Shown: in pieces, positions 16,379 to 24,387 of the stretch
Numbering within the stretch: position 1 is the stretch's first letter
Layout: each line of letters starts with the position of its first letter
Source of the DNA: an uncultured Prevotella sp.
Lineage (GTDB): Bacteria; Bacteroidota; Bacteroidia; Bacteroidales; Bacteroidaceae
NCBI GenBank assembly: GCA_905233425.1
Contig: CAJOEC010000053.1
Coordinates: 1 to 64,000, forward strand
DNA: 64,000 nucleotides
Direction of reading: 5' to 3'
Made by a program: the position numbers and the translations under genes
The notes under the pieces: generated by a model
Told to the model about the DNA's origin: nothing
The model's database searches: none
Seen by the model: only the letters and a program-made list of their open reading frames with translations

Positions 16379-16729
16379 ATGGATTTCACAATGTTAATTA
16401 CCGTCATTCTGACGGCTATTACTTTGGTGGCAGGGGCCTACGTGGTTGCGAAACTCGTAGGGCCGCGGTCGTATAATGCCGCGAAGGGAGAGCCCTTCGA
16501 GTGCGGCATACCGACACGCGGCAGTTCGTGGATTCCCATCAACGTGGGCTATTACCTGTTCGCCATCCTCTTCCTCATGTTCGATGTGGAGACGCTGTTT
16601 CTGTATCCGTGGGCGATAGAGGTGAAGTCGTTCGGTGCTGCGGCCTTGCTGAGCATCGGCTTCTTCTTGGTAGTATTAGTATTTGGCTTGGCTTACGCCT
16701 GGCGGAAAGGAGCACTGGAATGGAAGTAA
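16379..16729 (+). CDS. nuoA: NADH-quinone oxidoreductase subunit A
   Basis: 116 residues from the ATG at 16379; the upstream open frame includes the promoter, so an earlier start is unlikely. Three membrane helices (LITVILTAITLVAGAYVV, YYLFAILFLMFDVETLFLY, AALLSIGFFLVVLVFGLAYAW). The loop PFECGIPTRGSS has the conserved cysteine of the quinone-access loop, and FDVETLFLYPW is the subunit A signature. It is part of the membrane arm of complex I. It overlaps nuoB by 10 bases. Confidence 0.97.
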   Translation: MDFTMLITVILTAITLVAGAYVVAKLVGPRSYNAAKGEPFECGIPTRGSSWIPINVGYYLFAILFLMFDVETLFLYPWAIEVKSFGAAALLSIGFFLVVLVFGLAYAWRKGALEWK

Positions 16730-17436
16730 GGAAACCGAAAATCAAGGCTATCCCCTACGACGAGTTCAAGGACAACGAGTCGTTGGAGAAGATTGTTGAC
16801 GAGCTCCATGAGGGCGGCGTCAACGTGGTGACCGGCAGTCTGGACTCGCTCATCAACTGGGGCCGCGCCAACTCGCTGTGGTCGCTGACGTTTGCCACCT
16901 CGTGCTGCGGCATCGAGTTCATGGCCTGCGGATGCGCCCGCTACGACTTTGCCCGCTTCGGCTTCGAGGTGACGCGAAACTCTCCACGCCAGGCCGACCT
17001 GATTATGTGTGCCGGAACAATCACGCACAAGATGGCCCCGGCGCTGAAGCGTCTCTATGACGAGATGGCCGAGCCTAAGTATGTCATTGCCGTGGGTGGC
17101 TGTGCCATCAGCGGCGGCCCGTTCAAGCAGTCTTACCATGTGGTGAAGGGCATCGAGGAAATTGTTCCCGTCGATGTGTTTATCCCTGGCTGTCCTCCGC
17201 GCCCAGAGGCTATCCTCTACGGCATGATGCAGCTGCAGCGCAAGGTGAAGGCCGAGAAGTTCTTCGGTGGTGCCAACCACAAGCAGACCGCCGAGGAGCG
17301 CGAGCTGGGCGTCTCGAACGAGGAGCTGCTGTTCCGCGAGAAACTGGGCGACCGTCGCCGCGAGCCAGTGGTCATCACCGACGTACCCAAAGAGTTTGTG
17401 GAAGAACTTAAAAAAGAAAAGGAGGAGCAGGCATGA
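16720..17436 (+). CDS. nuoB: NADH-quinone oxidoreductase subunit B
   Basis: 238 residues. Carries the N2 4Fe-4S cluster next to the quinone site. The tandem cysteines in TSCCGIEFM are Cys62 and Cys63, and further cysteines occur in GCA and in FIPGCPPRPEA. The protein is somewhat longer than E. coli NuoB because of a charged C-terminal tail (EFVEELKKEKEEQA). The start at 16720 overlaps the end of nuoA, and the stop overlaps the nuoCD start by four bases (ATGA), so translation is coupled on both sides. Confidence 0.97.
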   Translation: MEVRKPKIKAIPYDEFKDNESLEKIVDELHEGGVNVVTGSLDSLINWGRANSLWSLTFATSCCGIEFMACGCARYDFARFGFEVTRNSPRQADLIMCAGTITHKMAPALKRLYDEMAEPKYVIAVGGCAISGGPFKQSYHVVKGIEEIVPVDVFIPGCPPRPEAILYGMMQLQRKVKAEKFFGGANHKQTAEERELGVSNEELLFREKLGDRRREPVVITDVPKEFVEELKKEKEEQA

Positions 17437-19043
17437 AATTAGAGTTCTTATCTTTTGACTTTGACAAGTTCGCTCAAGAGATGCGCAACTTGAAGGAGAA
17501 GAAGCACTTCGACTATCTCGTCACCATCGTTGGCGAGGATTTCGGCGAGGAAGGTCTCGGCTGCATCTATATCCTTGAGAATACAGAAAGCCATGAGCGT
17601 TGCGCCGTTAAGATGCTGGCTAAGAGTTCTGTATGTGGCGACGGTATGTCGAGCAACGGCACCGGCGACACCGACGGACAGACGCTGGCCTACCTCCCCT
17701 CGGTCATCGACATCTGGAAGGATGCTGATCTGCTTGAGCGCGAGGTCTACGACTTCTACGGCATCGTGTTCCTCGGTCATCCCGACATGCGCCGTCTGTT
17801 CCTTCGCTCGGACTTCAAGGGCCATCCCTTCCGCAAGGACTGGAAATACAACGATGCCTACACGCTGGCCGACGATGTGGAGCCTGACTACGGTCTGGAG
17901 TACTTCATCGACAAGGACGGTAACCTGCAGTCGAAGCAGAACCGCCTCTTTACTGCCGACGACTACGTGGTGAACATCGGCCCGCAGCACCCGTCTACCC
18001 ACGGTGTGCTCCGTCTGCAGACGGTTCTTGACGGGGAAACCGTCAAGCGCATCTATCCGCATCTGGGCTATATCCACCGTGGCATCGAGAAGATGTGGGA
18101 GGGCATGACCTACCCGCAGACACTCGCCCTGACCGACCGCCTGAACTACCTCTGCGCCATGATGCAGCGCCATGCACTCGTAGGCGTCATTGAGGAGGGC
18201 CTCGGCGTGGAGCTGACCGACCGTATTAAGTATGTACGTACGATAATGGATGAGCTGCAGCGTTTGGACAGCCACCTGCTGTTCACCTCGTGCTGCGCCC
18301 AGGACCTCGGTGCCCTTACCGCCTTCCTCTATGGAATGCGCGACCGCGAGCATGTGCTCAACGTCATGGAGGAGACCACCGGCGGACGACTTATCCAGAA
18401 CTATTATCGCATCGGCGGACTACAGGACGACATCGATCCGAACTTCGTGAAGAACTGCAAAGACCTGGTGAAATATCTGCGTCCGATGATTCAGGAGTAT
18501 ATGGACGTATTTGGCGATAACGTCATCACCCACAACCGTTTAGAGAACGTCGGTCCAATGTCGCTTGAAGACTGTATCAGCTATGGCGTGACCGGTCCTG
18601 CCGGACGTGCCTCGGGCTGGAAGAACGACGTGCGCAAGAACCACCCCTACGACATGTACGACAAGGTGGAGTTTGAGCAGTGCGTAGAAACCTCGTGCGA
18701 CAGCATGGGACGCTACTTAGTGCACATCAACGAGATGTACCAGAGCCTGAACATCATCGAGCAGCTCATCGACAACATCCCCGAGGGCGACTTCTACGTG
18801 AAGCAGAAGCCAATCATCAAGGTGCCCGAGGGACAGTGGTTCTTCTCTGTGGAGGGTGCCGCCGGCGAGTTCGGCGTCTACCTCGACTCTCGTGGCGACA
18901 AGAGCCCCTACCGCATGAAGATGCGCCCTATGGGTCTCACCCTCGTAGGCGCTCTCGACCCAATGCTGCGCGGACAGAAGATTGCCGACCTCGTCACCAC
19001 AGGTGCCGCCGTCGATATAGTGATTCCTGATATTGACAGGTAA
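17433..19043 (+). CDS. nuoCD: NADH-quinone oxidoreductase subunit C/D fusion
   Basis: 536 residues. Residues 1-150 are the NuoC domain, with LLEREVYDFYGIVFLGHPD and the end LRSDFKGHPFRKDW. After a linker, NuoD starts at YVVNIGPQHPSTHGVLR (near residue 178) and has YIHRGIEKMWEG and the conserved histidines that line the quinone cavity. The fusion is a known form in Bacteroidota and in enterobacteria. It belongs to the peripheral arm; here no NuoE, F or G follows. Confidence 0.97.
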   Translation: MKLEFLSFDFDKFAQEMRNLKEKKHFDYLVTIVGEDFGEEGLGCIYILENTESHERCAVKMLAKSSVCGDGMSSNGTGDTDGQTLAYLPSVIDIWKDADLLEREVYDFYGIVFLGHPDMRRLFLRSDFKGHPFRKDWKYNDAYTLADDVEPDYGLEYFIDKDGNLQSKQNRLFTADDYVVNIGPQHPSTHGVLRLQTVLDGETVKRIYPHLGYIHRGIEKMWEGMTYPQTLALTDRLNYLCAMMQRHALVGVIEEGLGVELTDRIKYVRTIMDELQRLDSHLLFTSCCAQDLGALTAFLYGMRDREHVLNVMEETTGGRLIQNYYRIGGLQDDIDPNFVKNCKDLVKYLRPMIQEYMDVFGDNVITHNRLENVGPMSLEDCISYGVTGPAGRASGWKNDVRKNHPYDMYDKVEFEQCVETSCDSMGRYLVHINEMYQSLNIIEQLIDNIPEGDFYVKQKPIIKVPEGQWFFSVEGAAGEFGVYLDSRGDKSPYRMKMRPMGLTLVGALDPMLRGQKIADLVTTGAAVDIVIPDIDR

Positions 19044-19044
19044 A

Positions 19045-19196
19045 AGGCCCACCCAAGCCCTCCCAAAGGGAGGGATGTCAGTATGATAATTGTGTGGGAA
19101 ACCTGATAGTAATTTAATAAAATGTATAATCGTAAAAACAATCGCCCTAATATGTAACTCAACATCCCTCCCCTTGGGAGGGCTTGGGTGGGCTTT
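19045..19196. repeat. inverted repeat element in the nuoCD-nuoH gap
   Basis: The left arm at about 19047-19079 (cccacccaagccctcccaaa and on) and the right arm at about 19163-19195 are near-perfect reverse complements around an 83-base AT-rich core. The arms are rich in ccctccc/gggaggg. The same arm type occurs as the insertion inside the second nuoN copy (41669-41785) and in degraded form near 3965-4015. It has no coding capacity and looks like a MITE-like dispersed repeat. Confidence 0.85.
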
Positions 19197-19202
19197 TAAT
19201 GT

Positions 19203-20291
19203 ATGTTCGATTTTAGTTTAGTAACTACATGGATTGACCAGTCGCTTAGGGTCACGTTAGGGTGCCCCGACTGGTTGGCGATACTGATTGAGTGTGTGCT
19301 TGTGGGTGCTACCGTGCTTGGTGCATACTCGGTCATCGCAATGATTCTGATATTCATGGAGCGTAAGGTCTGCGCCTACTTCCAGTGCCGCATAGGCCCC
19401 GTGCGTGTGGGTCCGTGGGGACTGCTGCAGGTGGTGGCCGACGTGCTGAAGATGCTCATCAAGGAGATCTTCTTCGTTGACAAGGCCGACAAGCTGCTCT
19501 ATGGCGTGGCCCCGCTGCTGGTCATCTTCGGCTCGGTGGGCGCCTTCTGCTTCCTGCCTTGGAACAAGGGCGCACACGTGCTCGACTTCAACGTGGGTAT
19601 CTTCCTGCTGACGGCCATCTCGTCAATCGGCGTGGTGGGCATCTTCATGGCAGGATGGGCTTCGAACAACAAGTATTCGGTCGTGTCGGCCATGCGTGCT
19701 GCCGTGCAGATGATCTCCTACGAGATGTCGCTCTGCCTCTGCCTCATCACCGCCGTCATCCTGACGGGCACGATGCAGGTCTCTGGCATCGTCGAGGCTC
19801 AGAGCGGCCCTTGGGGCTGGCTCATCGTGCAGGGTCACGTGCCTGCCATCATTGCTTTCATCGTGTTCCTCATAGCCGGCAATGCCGAGGCCAACCGTGG
19901 CCCCTTCGACATGGCTGAGGCTGAGAGCGAGCTGACCGCCGGTCACCACACCGAGTACTCAGGCATGGGCTTCGGCTTCTTCTATCTGGCCGAGTTCCTC
20001 AACCTCTTCATCATCGCCGGCATCGCCGCCACGGTGTTCCTCGGAGGTTGGGCGCCCATTCAGATTGGCATCGACGCCTTCGACCAGGTTATGCAGTACA
20101 TCCCCGGTATCGTCTGGTTCATGGGCAAGGCCTTCCTGCTTGTTTGGCTGCTGATGTGGATTAAGTGGACGTTCCCCCGCCTGCGTATCGACCAGATTCT
20201 GAAGTTAGAGTGGAAATACCTGATGCCCCTGTCGCTCATCAACCTCGTGCTGATGACCGTCATCGTGGCCTTCGGCCTTTACGTGAAATGA
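19203..20291 (+). CDS. nuoH: NADH-quinone oxidoreductase subunit H
   Basis: 362 residues and eight membrane helices. Signatures: MERKVCAYFQCRIGPVRVG (residues 51-69), which faces the quinone tunnel, PFDMAEAESELTAGHHTEYS in the middle, and WTFPRLRIDQ near the end. The conserved glutamates and arginines of the E-channel are visible. It is the link between the peripheral and membrane arms of complex I. The start follows the repeat element directly, with no close ribosome-binding sequence, as is usual in this group. Confidence 0.97.
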   Translation: MFDFSLVTTWIDQSLRVTLGCPDWLAILIECVLVGATVLGAYSVIAMILIFMERKVCAYFQCRIGPVRVGPWGLLQVVADVLKMLIKEIFFVDKADKLLYGVAPLLVIFGSVGAFCFLPWNKGAHVLDFNVGIFLLTAISSIGVVGIFMAGWASNNKYSVVSAMRAAVQMISYEMSLCLCLITAVILTGTMQVSGIVEAQSGPWGWLIVQGHVPAIIAFIVFLIAGNAEANRGPFDMAEAESELTAGHHTEYSGMGFGFFYLAEFLNLFIIAGIAATVFLGGWAPIQIGIDAFDQVMQYIPGIVWFMGKAFLLVWLLMWIKWTFPRLRIDQILKLEWKYLMPLSLINLVLMTVIVAFGLYVK

Positions 20292-20493
20292 AAACTAATA
20301 TTTTGGAAACAGGATGTTTCATGAAACTAATGTCTTATTTGAAACTAATGTGAATAATATGAATAATCTGATTCAAAAATAGCAATAAATATTTATTATT
20401 ATTTGTGGAAGAATTATTCACATTATTTATATTAATTTCCAAATATAATAATTAATTTCCAATAAATTATTCGTTTCCAGAAAAAGAAAGATT

Positions 20494-21039
20494 ATGGAAA
20501 AAGAACAAGGATATTTCAGCGAACTCGGGCACGGCATCAAGACGCTGGCTGTTGGCATGAAGACCACCTTGAAGGAATACGCCAAGGACTACTGGACCAA
20601 CAAGTGCACAGAGCAGTACCCCGAGAACCGCAAGACCACCCTCCACGTGGCTAAGCGCCACCGTGGCCGCCTGGTCTTCAAGCGCAATGAGGACGGTTCA
20701 TACAAGTGCACCGCCTGTACGCTCTGCGAGAAGGCTTGCCCCAACGGAACCATCAAGATCACATCACACATGGCCGAGGACCCCGAGACGGGCAAGAAGA
20801 AGAAGGTGCTCGACGACTATCAGTACGACCTGGGCGACTGCATGTTCTGCCAGCTCTGTACCAACGCCTGCAACTTCGACGCCATCGAGTTTACCAACGA
20901 TTTCGAGAATGCCACGTTCAAGCGTGACAGTCTGGTGCTCCACCTCGACAAGGAGGTCTACCAGGGTGGCTCGCTGCCCAACCTCCTCGACGGCGGCGCT
21001 GACTGGCAAGTCGGAAAGTTTAACACTAAAAAGAAATGA
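20494..21039 (+). CDS. nuoI: NADH-quinone oxidoreductase subunit I
   Basis: 181 residues. Two 4Fe-4S clusters: Cys72, Cys75, Cys78 and Cys82 (CTACTLCEKACP), and Cys116, Cys119, Cys122 and Cys126 (CMFCQLCTNACN). They form the N6a/N6b wire to NuoB. The second group ends CN in place of the usual CP. In complexes without NuoEFG the electron donor is thought to be ferredoxin or another protein that docks near NuoI. The upstream gap (20292-20493) is AT-rich with repeated gaaactaatgt words and no gene. Confidence 0.95.
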   Translation: MEKEQGYFSELGHGIKTLAVGMKTTLKEYAKDYWTNKCTEQYPENRKTTLHVAKRHRGRLVFKRNEDGSYKCTACTLCEKACPNGTIKITSHMAEDPETGKKKKVLDDYQYDLGDCMFCQLCTNACNFDAIEFTNDFENATFKRDSLVLHLDKEVYQGGSLPNLLDGGADWQVGKFNTKKK

Positions 21040-21073
21040 AGGACAACATGACTTTTACCACTAAGGTTTTTTA

Positions 21074-21226
21074 AACCACGAATTTAACGAATTACACGAA
21101 TTACACGAATTATCATCAATTCCACAAATTTGTTCGAGAAATAAAAATAATTCGAGAAATTAAAAACAATTCGTGAAATAAATAATAAATTCGGGTCAAT
21201 TCGTGCCATTCGTAAAATTCGTGGTT
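21074..21226. repeat. inverted cacgaatt repeat in the nuoI-nuoJ gap
   Basis: The left arm (21074-21112) is built of cacgaattaa/cacgaattac steps; the right arm (21188-21226) is its complement, ending aattcgtggtt. The core between is AT-rich with scattered half-copies. The same element sits in the nuoK-nuoL gap and, as a half, at the left edge of the window. Confidence 0.9.
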
Positions 21227-21274
21227 ATGAAAAATCATGGTAAAGTAATAAAGTTGTAATAATACAAAAAAAAT

Positions 21275-21793
21275 ATGGCTAATTTAGTAGTATTTTGCAT
21301 TCTTGCGGTGGTCATCCTCGCGTCGGCAGTAATGTGCGTGGTGACCAAGCGCATCATGCGGGCCGCAACATTCATGTTGTTTGTGCTCTTTGGCGTGGCA
21401 GGTCTTTACTTCCTGCTCGACTACACCTACTTAGGCGCCGCCCAGATAGCTGTCTATGCTGGCGGTGTGACGATGATCTACGTGTTTGCCATCCAACTGG
21501 TGAGCAAGCGCACCCTGCAGGGACTCATCGAGCGCGTCAGCTGCTCAAGGATGATTTGGGGCGCTTTGGCCACCCTCGCCGGACTGGCCACCGTGGTCCT
21601 CGTCTTCCTGAAGAACAATTTCGTCTATCGCGCCTGTGAGGTCGCCGACACCGAGGAGTCTATGCACGCCATCGGCCAAGCCCTCGTCGGTGCCGATAAG
21701 TATCAGTTTGTGTTGCCGTTCGAGTTCATCTCAGTGTTCCTGCTGGCATGCATCATCGGCGGTCTGGTTGTTTCACGTAAAAACGAGGATTAA
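21275..21793 (+). CDS. nuoJ: NADH-quinone oxidoreductase subunit J
   Basis: 172 residues and five membrane helices. LLDYTYLGAAQIAVYAGGVT (residues 51-70) is the subunit J signature with the pi-bulge helix TM3. A short soluble loop (YRACEVADTEESMHAIGQAL) lies before the last helix, which ends in the charged tail SRKNED. It is followed by nuoK after 3 bases. Confidence 0.96.
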   Translation: MANLVVFCILAVVILASAVMCVVTKRIMRAATFMLFVLFGVAGLYFLLDYTYLGAAQIAVYAGGVTMIYVFAIQLVSKRTLQGLIERVSCSRMIWGALATLAGLATVVLVFLKNNFVYRACEVADTEESMHAIGQALVGADKYQFVLPFEFISVFLLACIIGGLVVSRKNED

Positions 21794-21796
21794 GCT

Positions 21797-22108
21797 ATGG
21801 TACCTGTAGAATGTTATTTCGTGCTCTCAGCACTTCTGTTCTTCATCGGCGTCTTCGGCTTCATCACCCGCCGCAACCTGATTGCCATGCTCATCAGCAT
21901 CGAGCTGGTGCTCAACGCCGTTGACATCAACTTCGCCGCGTTCAACCGGCTGCTCTTCCCCGACGGACACCTCGAGGGCTTCTTCATGACCCTCTTCTCC
22001 ATCGGTGTCAGCGCTGCCGAGAGTGCCGTGGCCATCGCGATTATCATCAACGTCTATCGCCACTTCAAGAGCGACAGCGTGGAAAGTATCACTAACATGA
22101 AAGGATAA
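21797..22108 (+). CDS. nuoK: NADH-quinone oxidoreductase subunit K
   Basis: 103 residues and three membrane helices. The two conserved membrane glutamates are in ISIELVLNAVDINFAAF and in VSAAESAVAIAIIINVYRH. It is part of the E-channel and proton path of complex I. It lies tightly behind nuoJ and is followed by a 235-base repeat-filled gap. Confidence 0.97.
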   Translation: MVPVECYFVLSALLFFIGVFGFITRRNLIAMLISIELVLNAVDINFAAFNRLLFPDGHLEGFFMTLFSIGVSAAESAVAIAIIINVYRHFKSDSVESITNMKG

Positions 22109-22156
22109 AACTACAGAATTATAAAATACCACCTATTTATGACTACCCGTTTTTTA

Positions 22157-22293
22157 AACCACGAATTTGACGAATTACACGAATTATACGAATTATTGTT
22201 AATTCCACAAATTAATTAGGGAAATCAGAAATAATTAGTGAAATAATAAAAAAATTCGTGCCAATTCGTGCAATTCGTAAAATTCGTGGTTAA
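22157..22293. repeat. inverted cacgaatt repeat in the nuoK-nuoL gap
   Basis: Second full copy of the element seen at 21074-21226. Left arm 22157-22195, right arm about 22251-22293, AT-rich core. The arms differ at a few positions from the first copy, so the two are not a very recent duplication. Confidence 0.9.
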
Positions 22294-22343
22294 AACAGAC
22301 AAGTTAAATAAGTGGTAAAAAAAGAATCAGTAGTAAAAGTTAA

Positions 22344-24335
22344 ATGACTATGCAATACAGTTATTCAGTTTGGATTCTTCTTCTGCCCCTGTTGTCCTTC
22401 ATCGTGTTAGGACTTGCCGGTATGAAGATGAAACACAAGGTGGCCGGCCTCATAGGCACCACCTCGCTGGCACTGGTCACTGTGCTCTCCTATCTCGCGG
22501 CCTTCCAGTATTTCACTGCCGACCGCGTGAACGGGGTGTACCAGACCATCGTGCCTTATAACTTCACGTGGCTGCCTTTGGGCAACCTCCACTTCGACAT
22601 GGGCATCCTGCTCGACCCCATCTCGGTGATGATGCTCATCGTCATCTCCACGGTGTCGCTTATGGTGCACATCTATTCGTTCGGCTACATGCACGGCGAA
22701 AAGGGCTTCCAGCGCTACTACGCCTTCCTGAGCCTCTTCACCATGTCGATGCTGGGTCTTGTGCTCGCCACCAACATCTTCCAGATGTATATGTTCTGGG
22801 AGTTGGTGGGTGTCAGCTCGTATCTGCTCATCGGATTCTACTATCCGCTGAAGCCCGCCATCGCCGCCTCTAAGAAGGCCTTCATCGTGACGCGCTTCGC
22901 AGATATGTTCTTCCTCATCGGTATCCTCACCTTCGGCTATTTCACCGACTCGTTCAGCTTCTCGTTTGCGGGCGACATCGTGATGGGCCAGGGCACCACG
23001 CCGTTCATCGAGGGCAACATGGCCAAGGCCGTCACAGCCGGAGCCTGCATCATCCCCACCGCCCTGACGCTGATGTTCATTGGTGGTGCCGGTAAGAGTG
23101 CCATGTTCCCGTTGCACATCTGGCTGCCCGACGCCATGGAAGGCCCGACGCCTGTGTCGGCCCTCATCCATGCCGCCACGATGGTGGTCGCCGGTGTGTT
23201 CCAGATTGCCCGTATGTTCCCCCTGTGGATTGAGTATGCTCCCCAGGCCATGAGCATCGTCGTTTGGGTGGGTGTCATCACCGCTTTCTATGCCGCCGCC
23301 GTGGCCTGCGCCCAGAGCGACATCAAGCGTGTGCTCGCCTTCTCCACCATTTCGCAGATTGCCTTTATGATGGTGGCCCTCGGCGTATCGCTGCCCGGAC
23401 ATGAGGCCGTGCTCGACAACCACACGCAGTTAGGCTACATGGCTGGTATGTTCCACCTCTTTACCCATGCCATGTTCAAGGCTTGCCTCTTCCTTGGAGC
23501 CGGTTGTATCATCCACGCTGTCCACTCCAACGAGATGGCCCTGATGGGCGGTCTGCGCAAGTACATGCCCGTGACGCATATCACGTTCCTTATCTCCTGC
23601 CTCGCCATCGCCGGTATTCCCTTCTTCTCGGGCTTCAGCTCGAAGGATGAGATTATCACCGCCTGCATGGAGTACAGTCCCGTGGTCGGTTGGATTATGA
23701 CTGGCATCGCCGCCATGACTGCCTTCTACATGTTCCGTCTGTACTACGGCATCTTCTGGGGTACTGAGAACGTGGAGGCCCACGAGCACCACACGCCGCA
23801 TGAGGCTCCGCTGACGATGACCATTCCGCTCATCGTGCTTTGCGTCATCACCATGGGCGTAGGTATCTATACCACGCTGGGCGGTTTCCTCGGCTGGGGC
23901 GGAAGCTTCGGTTCGTTTGTCTCTGCCGCCGGCACCGACTACACCATCCACTTCAACACGCAGATTGCTGCCACGTCGACGATTATTGCCATCCTGAGCA
24001 TCTGCCTCGCCACCTATATATATAAAGGTGAGAGCCAGCCCATCGCCGACCGTCTGTACAAGACGTTCCCGAAGCTGCACCGCGCTGCCTACAAGCGCTT
24101 CTATCAGGACGAGATCTGGCAGTTCGTCACCCATCGCATCATCTTTGCCTGTGTCTCTACGCCCATCGCCTGGTTCGACCGCCACGTCGTTGACGGCACG
24201 TTCAACTTCCTGGCTTGGGGTGCCAACGAGACCGGCGAGAGCCTCCGCGCTTGGCAGAGCGGCGACGTACGCAAATATGCCGTCTGGTTCCTCACCGGCA
24301 CCGTGGCCCTAACGTTAATCCTATTATGCCTATAG
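22344..24335 (+). CDS. nuoL: NADH-quinone oxidoreductase subunit L
   Basis: 663 residues; about sixteen membrane helices including the long amphipathic lateral helix near the C-terminus. The antiporter-like core carries MFWELVGVSSYLLIGFYY, with the conserved glutamate, then LPDAMEGPTPVSALIHAATMV and the lysine of SDIKRVLAFSTISQ. It is one of three Mrp-like proton-pumping subunits. The stop codon lies at the edge of a 9-bp repeat that leads into nuoM. Confidence 0.97.
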   Translation: MTMQYSYSVWILLLPLLSFIVLGLAGMKMKHKVAGLIGTTSLALVTVLSYLAAFQYFTADRVNGVYQTIVPYNFTWLPLGNLHFDMGILLDPISVMMLIVISTVSLMVHIYSFGYMHGEKGFQRYYAFLSLFTMSMLGLVLATNIFQMYMFWELVGVSSYLLIGFYYPLKPAIAASKKAFIVTRFADMFFLIGILTFGYFTDSFSFSFAGDIVMGQGTTPFIEGNMAKAVTAGACIIPTALTLMFIGGAGKSAMFPLHIWLPDAMEGPTPVSALIHAATMVVAGVFQIARMFPLWIEYAPQAMSIVVWVGVITAFYAAAVACAQSDIKRVLAFSTISQIAFMMVALGVSLPGHEAVLDNHTQLGYMAGMFHLFTHAMFKACLFLGAGCIIHAVHSNEMALMGGLRKYMPVTHITFLISCLAIAGIPFFSGFSSKDEIITACMEYSPVVGWIMTGIAAMTAFYMFRLYYGIFWGTENVEAHEHHTPHEAPLTMTIPLIVLCVITMGVGIYTTLGGFLGWGGSFGSFVSAAGTDYTIHFNTQIAATSTIIAILSICLATYIYKGESQPIADRLYKTFPKLHRAAYKRFYQDEIWQFVTHRIIFACVSTPIAWFDRHVVDGTFNFLAWGANETGESLRAWQSGDVRKYAVWFLTGTVALTLILLCL

Positions 24336-24387
24336 GTCCTATATGACCTATAAGACCTATAAGACCTATAAGACTTATACGACTATG
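24334..24387 (+). repeat. 9-bp repeat overlapping the nuoM start
   Basis: Six units of nine bases from 24334 (aggtcctat, atgacctat, aagacctat twice, aagacttat, acgactatg). The last unit supplies the ATG of nuoM, so the whole ribosome-binding region is repeat. The unit is the same RRGACYTAT word as in the 13-unit array at 5388-5504. Confidence 0.85.

Noticed and set aside
16501..16719. An N-terminal extension of nuoB by 73 codons
   Set aside because: It lies inside nuoA in another frame; the ATG at 16720 fits the family start.
22407..23423. 338-codon minus-strand frame rich in His/Glu/Gly opposite nuoL
   Set aside because: Antisense of a conserved membrane protein; His/Asp-rich text is typical of such shadows.
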